64,000 nt of DNA from Marsupella aquatica (Eukaryota > Marchantiophyta): contig OZ316891.1 in assembly GCA_973895155.1 (NCBI GenBank), positions 11,222,001 through 11,286,000 on the forward strand. Direction: 5' to 3'. Below, one piece after another: positions 51,147-61,584 of the stretch. A model generated the notes under the pieces. It was not told the DNA's origin. It did not search any database and worked only from the letters and a program-made list of their open reading frames with translations. Numbering within the stretch: the stretch's first letter is position 1; each line of letters opens with the position of its first letter. The position numbers and the translations under genes are program-made.

Positions 51147-52110
51147 CGTCTTCCTTCTAGAAGCGTATGAACTATCGTACAATGAAATTATGGAACTATA
51201 ATCATCTCTGAACGTGTAATATATTCTAGCGGGAGGATGACATAACCTAGAGGAAAGCCATTAGCTCTGATGTTTGGCGGTTTCCAACGTCTGTATACGG
51301 AAGGTTTAATTACCAAAATCAAACGGTAGAAGATGCGTAACACACACGGAAGTCATAAGTTACCGTTGAATGTTACCGTTAAAGACATTTCCTAACATCA
51401 TATCAATACTAGCGTCGGGCGCTAGCATTAATGATGACCATCAAGGTGAAAAATTTAGAGTATGCTTATAATAGCGCCCGACGCTAGTATAAACTGGAAG
51501 AAATTTAGAGGTCTTTTTTGAAGGAGCTATGACATAAATTTCGGCCTTTCCACCCCCATATTTTATTAAAGTATCCTTCAGTACATCGTTTACGGAGAAA
51601 TATTCCTCAAATGTAATACTAGCACCCGACGCTAGTATAAATGTTCATTTATCATCCATAATCCATCAAAACCATCCTTTGAAGGCACCATTTATTCCCA
51701 ATTACCACCTGGTATGTGGTCATAATGTTCATTTTCAGGGAATTTATTCTATACTAGCGCCCGGCGCTAGTTTGGAATGTCGAGATTTCAGACACATTTT
51801 TAGTGGCGTATTTTAGTTAGCGCCAGGCGCTACTAAAATTTGACAATACCTTGTCATATCTTATGGTCTGTTTAAGTAAGGTTGGTGATCATTTTAGCAA
51901 TATGTTCGTGTCTGACATCCGGACTTCTCGGGGAAAAAACGACAAAAATCATTTATGGTGCCAACGGATCCTCCATCGTCAATGTTTTATGTCGTATACA
52001 AACGGATCGGTTAACGTCAAATTCCCAGGTTCGACAGATATAAGCTGAACAATACCATGATTTTTTCTTCTTTCAAACGCTATAGCCCTCGGTTTTTGTT
52101 TTTGTTCACC
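51147..52110. promoter_or_regulatory. divergent promoter region with five palindromes
   Basis: This interval separates the start codons of the two divergent genes. It carries five of the sixteen palindromes (51411, 51473, 51621, 51756, 51819), at spacings of about 60 to 150 bases. No TATA box is assigned with confidence. The cluster is positioned to let one protein act on both genes, as an operator or an anti-silencing site would. That role is inference. Confidence 0.6.
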
Positions 52111-55078
52111 ATGTCTCGGTCTATCATTCTTTCTCGATTCGGTTCTAAAGATATTGTGACTATCCCTGTCCCCATGAAAGATACGTACAAGCAGGTCCGG
52201 GAGAGGTATCTCTGCGGGAGATTTGATTTGAAGATGAATGACATTGAGGCCATTGGTCGAGAGCTCGAATCCATTGATGATATCGAGGATGCTGCAACGT
52301 TCAATGTCAATGACGGTGAACGGTTTTGGCATCTCTACGCAGGGATCTCGTACTCGGTTCGTTTAAGACAGCATGCAGGATTGTCCAGTTTCCCACCAGT
52401 TCCATGTGATGTGGTTGAGATTTCTTCAAGTGAGGATGGAGATCGTACTCTAAGTCCACCGTCAAAGAAGAAAAGCCCGCTCCCTACTGTCATGAAAGCT
52501 GAGACTTCGGGAAGCTGTAAGCAGTTGGAGGTCGTGTACCGGCGCAGTGCGATGGATACGTTACTCAAATCAACTGGTCATAGTGAGTTGTCACGGTTCA
52601 TATCAGCGGGTGATTTCAGGCATGAACAAGTGTCCTGTCTGCCAGCTAAGTACAATGGTAACGTCGTGTTTGAGTTGCCGCCCATTGATAAGATGCTCTC
52701 TAAAGGCTCTAGGCTTAGGGACATGGATCGTGCCAAAGATTGTTACATTTGGACACGCATATTTCCAACAATTGCAACTGTTCATCCTAAAAACCTTTGG
52801 CAGTTTGGGAAGGTTACCTGTACGGGATTCATTGAATGCAGGAACAAGTCCTGCGACTATTTCCAAAGGAAGAAGAAGGCAAATGCTAAGGCATGGCAGG
52901 GTACTCCAAAGCTCAGTGGTCAGTATGCTGTGGGATCTTTCATCGAAGAGGGAGGTGTTGTTTGTCATTACTGCGAACAGATTCCTTTTTGTGTGAAGTA
53001 CTGCCCTGCCCGTTTGTTTTACATGTACCCCCAAGTATTACTTGATGCGGAAACATGTAGTCATATGTCCCGCCTGGCAATTCATATAGGTGAGCACAAC
53101 CATCCAGGTAGAAAAACCTTTTGTAGGAGTGCGGAGAAGATAGCTGAGGATCTAATTAAAAAAACATGAAGCCAATCCTCTATCAAAACCGGCAGGGATC
53201 TTGAATTCTACTACAGGGTCCTTAGTGAAATCTCTCTGCGAACATGTTGACGACATGGTCGATATCGAAGAAACTGAAATATGGAAGTCTCTGATGGTCC
53301 TTTCCACTCCGCAGAAGTTTGCATCTCTTTGTCGGAGCGTTAGGATAGACCAAAAAGGTCGGGGTGAATTAGATTTTCTCTCGCAAATGCAGAGGAGGAT
53401 TCATGTGTCATTTCTCCAGAGGTATTTGCTTCCAGGTCAGGGATGTTAGAACGATAGGCCTCACATCTTTAAAATGACCGTGAAAGGTCACGGTTCCGGT
53501 GTGGATCTTTTGAGGCAGATGCAACTGGGTGGAAGACTCGAAGGAGCCTGGGTAAGTTTTGATGTGATGCAGCGTGTCACTACGGATTGGTTTACTTTCA
53601 GCACACATGTCTACGACCACAATTTCCGTGCACTGTGTACAATTTTCACATGCGAGTTGAAAGGTGAAGACACTGAGTCTTTTGAAAAGGCATGGAGAGT
53701 GATGATTGAGGTTTGCAAAGAAAATGAACTTCAGGAGGTTGTCATCCAAGGATTTATGGCCGACAATGCACAAGCTGGATGGAATGCAGTGCAAAATGTT
53801 TTTTTTGGTGGACACCCGGACCCGGAGAGGGAGCGCTCTGATGCATTTCACTTTTATCAATCTTTTCATTGTCATTCCAAGGAAGGAGTACTGGAAGAAT
53901 GTCAATCGGAGCATCGGAGACTTTGGGAGAAACTGAGAAATGCTCCATCATTTGAAGTAGCATACCGGGTGTCCCGAGAGATTGTTGTGTGGTGGCAATC
54001 AGGAAACTGTGTCCCCGGAAAGTTGAAGATGCTGCAAAGCTGGATATCTTGGTGGGTTGTTCGCTGGCGCCAGTGGGGCAATTTTATTTGAGTGGTAAGG
54101 CATCCATCTATCTAGACTGTAATGTTCATCAACTTCATATTAGCGCCAGGCGCTGGTTATTTTCTCCATACACGTCAAAACAAGTAGTACAAGAAATTGA
54201 AGCAAATATGTAGTTAGAATTCAGTATTAAACATTGAAATTGTATTTCAGGCCTGTTCTACATATTTATGTTGCCAGCGCCGGGCGCTGGTAATAGAATA
54301 CTACTTACGGTTGACATTTTCGTATGGCAGAGCAAAAGCGCTGAGGAAGGTGCCTTGATCCCCAACTGTACAGGGTCAGAATCAAGGCATGCGTCCATGA
54401 AAGCCTCGGCTACAAAGAAAAAGGTCGGTCTTTATGAAGCTTGCAAAGTTGACCAAAACCGCGTCATCCGCGTCGTGGTGTTCAGAAGCTTCCTCCTTTT
54501 CCTGACATTTTGCCTGTTCTGAAGGGTCTTCTGAAATTACATTCCTGGAAGAGCAAGGACTTGTCTTAGTGTGAACAACAGGATTGAGTCGATCTGCGCC
54601 ATCTGCTTTTGACCTCAGGATAAATGTTAACGTGTTCCCAGAAACAATAAGGTTTTTGGAGCCGAATCTCCAACTTGGTAGTCGGAATGGGAGGAACTCA
54701 AGGCCTCGGTCTAATCTCACTGTGGGTCACATGAAGCGAATGGAGTTTGCACGACAAGAAGTGATGAGTTTGGATGGGGAATGGAATGTTCAGACCGGAA
54801 ATGCTTTTGGAAAGCAATTTCGAATTCAAACCCATGAGAACCATCGATCACCAAGCACATACTTCGTCCAAATTTGTATCTTCCCCGCTTGCTCTTGTGA
54901 AGACTTCTTCCTCCGACATTCGCGTGGCAAGTTGTACATGCCTTGCAAACATCTATACTGGGTGTACATAAATGTTTTCAAACTTGAGATTGAGGAGTCG
55001 ACTCTTTGTAGCCAACCTATTTTGACTTTAGGCAAAGTCAGGCTTGTGCTGGAGAGGCAGAACTTGAATGGCTTATGA
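52111..55078 (+). pseudogene. Mutator-like (MULE) DDE transposase, disrupted
   Basis: The frame from ATG 52111 holds a Cys/His region ending in CSHMSRLAIHIGEHNHPG, like the WRKY-GCM1/FLYWCH zinc fingers of MULE and FAR1 proteins. The RNase-H-like core follows. The first Asp is in WVSFDVMQR (53561-53563) and the second in GFMADNAQ (53762-53764), followed by FHFYQSFHCHSKE. The Glu is in GSESRHASMK (54379-54381), after an intron at 54095-54330. A C-terminal SWIM zinc finger (CSC...CKH, 54890-54952) completes the order typical of MULEs. Damage is clear: a 7-A run at 53158-53164 shifts the frame (six A would restore it), TAG at 53447-53449 and TGA at 54089-54091 are in frame, and 54460-54590 needs further frame changes. 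Confidence 0.75.
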
Positions 55079-55654
55079 GAGAGATCAAAACTGCCCAATA
55101 GGTCGTCGTTCAATATAACGGTTATTCCCTATTTTGTCTTTTTCCAACGAATATTTTAGTTGTTTTATTGAGACTTTGTTGGTTAGCGCCGGGCGCTGGT
55201 TCTAGGAAACCGAATATTCATTGCTTCATTATGTACGTGCATTGTGGAAGAATGACCTCTTGTTTTATTTAAAATGTGTAAGTTGATTAAATTGTCTACT
55301 GTCTTCAAAGCCTCGAGGATGTGATTTGTCATTTGTTTGTGACGTTACAAGGTCCATTTAATCAACTCCTTTAGATTGGGTTGATTTGGACTCCACGATT
55401 GACATGTGCTATGGTGGGTCCCACTCTAAGGGTCACTATTTGGCGATGAAAATAGATTGATTTGCATGAATGTTTCTTTAGGCACACTCCTAATACCATG
55501 TTTTTTATCTTCTACAATAAATTGTTGTGTCAATGGAGGATTGATAGTACACTTCATCCATCGGATGGCACAAAATAATTGTTTGTTTTAAACTTTATTG
55601 CCCCCCGAAAAATTATGCCATTAGAGTGGTGGATATGCACGTTATGGTTCAGGC

Positions 55655-55770
55655 AAAACTGGTAACAGGGACAAGCTTACTGGTAACAGGTACAATTTCC
55701 CTGTTAACAGAAAATAAACCCCTGGTAACAGGTTTTCTGTTTTCTGTTTTCTGTCATGGCTATCATACCC
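55655..55770 (-). repeat. right terminal inverted-repeat zone
   Basis: The zone contains CTGGTAACAG three times (55659, 55680, 55722) and CTGTTAACAG (55701), then ttttctg runs, and ends in ggctatcataccc. Reversed, it begins gggtatgatagcc, followed by CAG/AACAG-rich sequence and CTGTTACCAG, like the left end. Confidence 0.65.
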
Positions 55771-55778
55771 GCTAACAA
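55771..55778. repeat. right target-site duplication (gctaacaa)
   Basis: This is an exact copy of the octamer at 45078-45085 and directly follows the right end. Confidence 0.75.
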
Positions 55779-56649
55779 CTATCATGGCTAGCAAAAGCCA
55801 CAACTCAAGAGGTCCACATTACTGATTAACAAAAATAAATGAAGAATGAATTTGAGTAGTGCAGATCTATCAAACGAGGATCGTCTTGGTAGTAAGCATG
55901 TGTGTTTGTGAGTGGCAAACTAAATGTGGACTTGGTTGTATTCTAACTGTTTCAATACTAACTCGTGCTTGTCTTTGAAACCCACTTTGTTTACCCACTT
56001 CGGAATGCATTTATATGCATGCCCATTGCATTATTTACCTTGTGTTAATATTTCAAAACATAATTATAGCTTAGGTGGCCCCAATTCATGCACATTTTTC
56101 CCTAAAAAGTGCCTATCTATGGCAAATTAATAGTAAGATGTGCCCCGGTCAGTCAGAACTGAATCAACTGCACAACTATTTGGGAGATGTATAATATAAT
56201 AAATGAAGTAGCTGACCGGGTTACAAAAATTACAAATGACTAAACATAGTCTAAATTCAAGTTCATGTCAATTATATAGGTCAGATTCATTTCTTCTCTG
56301 GCTATGGAAAATTCAAAGACATTCTGATTAATGAACTAATTTAGTAACCTAGGTGTCCCTTGTTCATGACGCCCACCTTGGAAAGAAGGCGTGAGTCTCT
56401 CAAGTACTAACATGTCTCATCACAACATTTACCTGCAAAATAGAAAGTAAGGTAATTGTTAAACAAACAATAAGAGTTCAATCAAAGGCAAGACAAACAA
56501 AGAGTCTAATCCATAGCGAACTAACAGACACATGCAATATACATTAAACCCAAACTAATAAAGATAATACAACTAGCAATTATATCTACTTTAAGATTAA
56601 AATAAAATGTAATACGTCATATTTTATAAGTTCCCTATAAAAACTTACT
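55779..56649. other. intergenic, no gene recognised
   Basis: AT-rich sequence with short frames. It lies between the right end of the large transposon and the 3' end of the integrase-like gene. No terminal repeat of a second element could be fixed here. Confidence 0.4.
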
Positions 56650-58529
56650 TCATGTGTGGCCAGTTCTATTTCTGATAGTCTGGAGTGTCTGGTCCAAGGT
56701 ATTCAAAGCCCATGACCTTTCTTTTGGCAAATCATTGAAATTTAGTTGTTGATGTACATAGGCTGTCAACCCCATAGTGGCACAAGAACTACTTTCACAT
56801 TCAAGAGAAAGCAGCAAATGCATTCTGAACTTGTCCTCCTCCGATGAGACTCCAATCTGATTAGTTTCATATGCAAAATCACGAATATCACGAAGACTCT
56901 GCACCAAAAAAAAAAATTTGGTGAATTGGAAATTAATAAAAAAGAATATGCAACCAAATAAAATACATTTTTCTTCACTTACCTCATCGTCTAAATCTTT
57001 AACACCATGTTCAAAGTTTCCATGATCATCATTATGATTCCAATAATCAGTGCCAATAGTCTCGATAATATCATCTGCATCTTGAATATCAACTTGACCT
57101 TCTTCAGGATATGGTGGAGTTAAAACTATTTTAGATTCTCTCTCTCTTGCTTGAAAAGCAAGTTGAGGAATGTGTGATGGCCTGTTCACACCTCGTTCTC
57201 GCACCGCTCTCACTGTATGGGCATTCCATGTTAGAATGATATCATTTACAGTATTCTGAATGAATGGAAGAAGTACAGTAACAATGGAGTATCTATGCAA
57301 GGGATTATCCATTTGCAAAAATCCTTCCTCGTATGATAGAGTACGAAATAAGTCCTTATAATGACCCAATCCTTGTTTCTTCAAGAATCCCCAAAATGCT
57401 TCGATCCTCTGTAAAAATCACAATGATTGTAAAAAATTAGTATGTTCCTTGAAATTATTTTTCCTTTTATAAGTTAAAGCCACAAAAACCCCGTGGCAGA
57501 GGGGCAACCAGGCCATCAAAAAGCCAGCTAAACAACATGACCCCTGGGAGGGCGGGCATAAAGCATTAACAACGTACACAGACAACAAATCAGCATCGCG
57601 GCCAATGCAACATTGGGCCCCCATAAGTCCCATAGGCAAAAACTTAGTATGTTACTAAACATATCAAGCAAATAATTTTGATAACATATAGTTGAGTTTA
57701 AGTACTACCTGATTATGAACTGAAGAACCTTTGCAAAAACAATGAGTATTTGGTCTTGCCCTTTCAAGATTATTTTGGACCAAAATATGCTCAGTCACAT
57801 AATCAGAACGAATTAATAAAGGATGACCAAATCTTTGAACCGCATTTTTATACACTTCATAAATAGTCCGGGCTTTCTTATTTAATGCAACATGCATATA
57901 ATATAATGTGTAGCTCCATCGATAGCTCCATGAATTATAATTCCATAATTTGCTAATTTGTCATATGCAACACAAGAAATTAAACAAAATTAGTACATCA
58001 TTTCATGATCATGAACAAACTATCTGAATCATATATAGTCAAAAAATGATTGATTCAATCTAAATAAAAGGATATAAATACTTGAATTTTACTCACAGTC
58101 CATATGCCAAATATGCATTGCTTTGGTGACATCGTAAACCCGACGTATTAGACATCCGTGTGCTCTTGATGCAAGTAATCCTGGAACTAAAACATCCAAG
58201 GCATCACGTACAAGCGTTCTTGGAACTTTGTATCCATCTCTTTGTAATCGTGCCTTTATCATTCTTATTCCCCAATCTTTTGCATATCCATATATGGGAA
58301 TAAACTCTAGAATCAATTGTCGAACCTCCTCAAGCGTATATGTTGGATACATTTTCTCTCCATTATTAAATACTTTCAACCATCGCCATAAAGTAATTCG
58401 ATCTATTCCAAGTGCTAATGCACATTCCTTCATAGTGTAACCAATGTGAAGTGCTGCCATCACATCTTCACACATTGAATTGATGTTTGTTGCATCCATA
58501 TATTTCCCAAATATTCTCCAAAACTCCAA
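56650..58529 (-). pseudogene. rve-type DDE integrase/transposase with introns (IS3EU/Ginger-like)
   Basis: Exon blocks are 58529-58097, about 57975-57709, 57408-56983 and 56898-56650. Block 1 opens with a helix-turn-helix (MKECALALGIDRITLWRWLK), then a DNA-binding region with GIRMIKARLQRDGYKVPR, and ends IWHMD with the first catalytic Asp. Block 2 has GIIIHGAIDGATHYI and RSDYVTEHILVQ (second Asp), and ends GSSVHNQ. Block 3 starts RIEAFWGFLKK, giving the catalytic Glu. The pattern WHxD...SDxxxE...SSVHNQRIExxW matches eukaryotic transposons with an integrase core. At about 57900 two frames must be joined, so this copy has a frameshift. The first ATG is at 58499. The intron at 57708-57409 contains a GC-richer segment that may be a later insertion. 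Confidence 0.65.
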
Positions 58530-58872
58530 TGAACTAATACTTTATTTTGCCAGTGTATAATTCCACCTTTTTTAGAACAATTAGAGAACTCTGTCAGAAA
58601 AACAAAGGTCACAAGACAAAAAAACCAAGGCTAGTTAGAAAATGTACACTAAGTTGCCATTGCACATACAATAAAGTAGGAATATTTTTAGCAAAAGATA
58701 CCATGGATTTACAAAGGATTTGAAAACTATGGAGGATTCTTTGGTATATTCAATGCCCCAATTTAAGCTCTTGAGAGCATCTATTACAAAAATAAGCAAA
58801 GATACAAATGGGCAAACAAAATCAATATATAACATTAAAAATTCTGCTCATTATCATGACTATGAATCATGT

Positions 58873-60183
58873 TTATGCATTTTCATTTGAAAATGTGTAG
58901 GCACCACCTAGCTTCTCATTAATTGCAATCCCAACTACGTATACCGGTTCTATAGGGGAACATCTGTACGAGGTGGCGTGCATATCTTTTCCACAAATAA
59001 AGAAAATATCCCCATCTAATATTGGAATCTTTATTCCATACTCAATAACAACTAGATGTCCACCTCGTTCCTCCATTGAAGGATTTGATGCCATGAACAT
59101 AGTGTATTTACTACAATCATGATCATTATGAACTATATTACAATAGTTCTTTGTAAGAAATAGAGGATATGTTGGTACAGCATGTTTCACAACGTTGGGC
59201 TTGGAAAAGTATTGAAGTAATTCTTTGCTTAGATCCATGAAAGGATCTTTGCAATCCAAAAATTCCCTCACTACCGGCCAAAAATAATCACAAAATAGTA
59301 GGAAAATAATTTCAAATAAGATTCGATGGGAGCATTGCTCATGAATTAACTCCAATTGCAATGTGCTAATTGGAGTTGTTAACTTATCCCTGTAGTAACT
59401 CACAAAATGTGCTCATTTTCCTTCTCTCCACTTCATAAGTGGCCCCACAGCTCGGATTATTTCAATCAATGCTGATCTCGAATCAGCTCTACGAACAGTC
59501 CATTTGTGATTGTAGGCATCAATTATTGAATGCCTTAGAAATGCTCGATCGCCCTCTGGAACAACTCCTTTCATTCGTCCCCCTATTATTTCATTGGTAG
59601 ACCTATCTTTCCAAATTTCAATAGATGACAAGGGATCCATAACATAAAAGTTACTTAGTATCACCTTCCATACAATATGTCGTTCTGTTTTGGGTGGGCT
59701 AAATCCTCTCTCAATCAAGAAAGCATTTTTATGTTTCACAAGAAACTTAGGGCTTCTCTTCGCAAATGTCTTTACTGGGATTTTATGTTCTTCAAATTTT
59801 TCAAAATGATCTGCCTTCCGATTTATATATAAAATTGGATCTTTACGAAACTTTCAGACCCTGGTGGCAATCTCATTCCCAAGCGAAGATAGATTGTACC
59901 GGAAAGTGATCAAGTGGACTATTGTTTTCCACTGATTGGCAGTAAAATACTCAGACCAACGACTGGTTTTCCCCAAGAAGTGAAAACCAGAATAAAATTT
60001 TGATAACTCTCCCTTCATTTTCCCACCGGAAAAGATGTGCAGACCATATTCAAAGAGTAACCAATCACTGAGCAACCATTTCAGTAAAAACTGAATATGT
60101 AATTTTCCCAACTGAGATGTAAGAGTGATGAGCTCATAGAAATAAATAGCAGTAGGGAAGACCAACAATTGTTTCTTTGACAT
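58873..60183 (-). pseudogene. 2-oxoglutarate/Fe(II) dioxygenase-like protein, TET/JBP-like spacing, two in-frame stops
   Basis: One frame runs from ATG 60183 to the stop at 58873, about 434 residues. It is interrupted only by TGA at 59856-59854 and TGA at 59415-59413. Near the C-terminus is a double-stranded beta-helix signature: NIVHNDHDCSKYTMF gives the iron ligands H-x-D (about 352 and 354). Then comes GGHLVVIEYGIKIPILDGDIFF, and the distal His is in KDMHATSYR (about 402), with a nearby Arg for 2-oxoglutarate. This order resembles the TET/JBP-like dioxygenases tied to transposons in fungi, but prolyl-hydroxylase-like families share it. Substrate is unknown. It lies 344 bases upstream of the integrase-like gene on the same strand. 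The coding frame is otherwise well kept. Confidence 0.6.
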
Positions 60184-60204
60184 AGAGGCTGCATTTAGCG
60201 TCAA

Positions 60205-61584
60205 CCTGTGTTTTCAGTTGAAGACTATCTAAGAATGCGAACAATTCAAGCCGGGAAGCAAGCATTGTGGACCAACGATGACAACATAATCAAAGAAATC
60301 AATTTGTAGTGGCTAAGTTTGTGACGGTGACGAGATTGTGATATCTCTTAATCGAGAAAGGGTTTCCAATGAGCCTCAATTTGACAAATTTTGTCAAGTT
60401 CCATATGAGTTTTTGAATTTCTTTGACTTTCCAATGAGTATGAGTATAATAAATTTTGATCATGAGTTCATGAATTCTTTTAGCTTTCTAACATTGAGTC
60501 CAACATTGACAAATTCATGTCAGATTTTGTCACGGTACTCAAGAGATCAGGAGATTTTCAATCTCTTTAACTTTCTAATGTGTGACATTGAGATTATTTG
60601 TCAAGAAATAGAGAGATCATGAATATCTAAATTTCTCTAACTTTCCAATGAACCTAACATTGATAGATTTTGTCACTATTAAGGAGATGATGAGTTTTTA
60701 ATTTTACTCTAACTTTCTAATGAGTGTGACATTGAGAGATTTTATCACTTGAGACATTACTAAAGAGATCATGAGTTTCTAAATCTTGATCTTGAATTTT
60801 CTAATGAATCAAACATTGGCAGATTTTATCAAGTACTAAGCGAATTTATTATTTAGTTTTACAATGTGAAGCCAAAGGGATTTTAAGTATCTACATTTAC
60901 AATTAAAAAATACAAGAATTTTGATATAAAACACTAATATATTTGTGACAAATATCAAAATGGTAACTTTGTTTTACTAAATGACATCTCTTCCTTTGTA
61001 TTTTGGTTTTTTTTACGTTTAATATTTACGGCATGGCGCCCCAAAAATTACGTTGCTTTTGCCACAAACAGGAATTGCACGTTTGTTAAAAGTAGGATCA
61101 TTCCTGTTTGTGGCTGGTTGTGATGATGTGGCGCAACCTCATGGCAGACAATTTGCAAGAGACCCCTAATGGGGGTCCGTAATTACTTTATATAGCCTAA
61201 TCTTTAGGTATGTCTATTTCTTGACATAATTATTTTGGATATTGTTTGTATTAACGTATTCCAAACTCCATCAACAAATACAAAATTGAAGTATGCAAAT
61301 TGCATGCATGCAACAATAGATGAGGCAAAAAGAGAAATGGTCACCTCGTCACCACAAATTAGCCAGTTTTCCAAATCCAAAGTTGTCTTCAAAATTGATA
61401 TCTCTACACTTTCCAAAAAATATATCAAGCTTAAGGTCCCATTGGCCATAATACAAAATCTAGTGGATCCAAGTTACTATGAGTCCTCCAAAATATTCTC
61501 AATAAAATTTAGAATTTTTCACTCTTTTGTCCTTTCCTAATTTGATGGCCTATGGTTTTAGTCAAAGAGTCTATTGGATAAACT
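60205..61584. other. AT-rich region with a degenerate tandem repeat at 60340-60850
   Basis: About five imperfect copies of a unit of roughly 100 bases recur: 'aagagatcatgagtttctaa', 'ctctaactttctaatgag' and 'gacattgacagattttgtca'. They lie just beyond the 5' end of the dioxygenase-like gene and could be a subterminal array of the same element. The rest (60850-61584) has only short frames. Confidence 0.6.

Larger units (their letters stand above)
45523..55197. repeat. sixteen dispersed 13-bp palindromes, consensus AGCGCCNGGCGCT
   Basis: Start positions are 45523, 45646, 45748, 46939, 47045, 48804, 48897, 50326, 51411, 51473, 51621, 51756, 51819, 54142, 54276 and 55185. Nine are exact and seven differ at one or two positions. 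The flanks often extend the symmetry to CTAG...CTAG or CCAG...CTGG. None lies in a coding exon: five are left of the ParB-methyltransferase gene, three are in its introns, five are in the divergent promoter, two are in a transposase intron and one is right of the transposase. I found no copy outside the element. The symmetry suggests a dimeric DNA-binding protein, but the binder is unknown. Confidence 0.9.
45086..55770. mobile_element. 10.7-kb Mutator-like DNA transposon carrying a ParB-methyltransferase-like gene
   Basis: The element is bounded by an 8-bp duplication. Its ends are related inverted sequences: ggggaatttac...gatagc at the left, and gggtatgatagc when the right end is reversed. 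The ends contain several CTGTTACCAG or CTGGTAACAG decamers and AACAG runs. Inside are a MULE-type transposase gene (+), a divergent ParB-like/methyltransferase-like gene (-), a 143-codon ORF (-), a 13-bp tandem array and sixteen palindromes. The terminal repeats are imperfect and the transposase is broken, so this copy is probably immobile. The identical TSD argues against great age. Confidence 0.75.

Noticed and set aside
52547-53034. Long open frames on both strands inside the transposase exon
   Set aside because: The frame starting at 52111 contains the zinc-finger motif. The others are shadows.
45086-55770. hAT or KDZ-type element because the exact TSD is 8 bp
   Set aside because: The protein has MULE features (GEHNHP zinc finger, D-D-E spacing, SWIM finger). 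A 9-bp TSD with one mismatch is also possible, so MULE is preferred.
57420-57640. GC-rich segment inside the integrase intron read as a gene
   Set aside because: Only a 73-codon frame without a domain. It may be an inserted transposon tail, but I could not define its ends.
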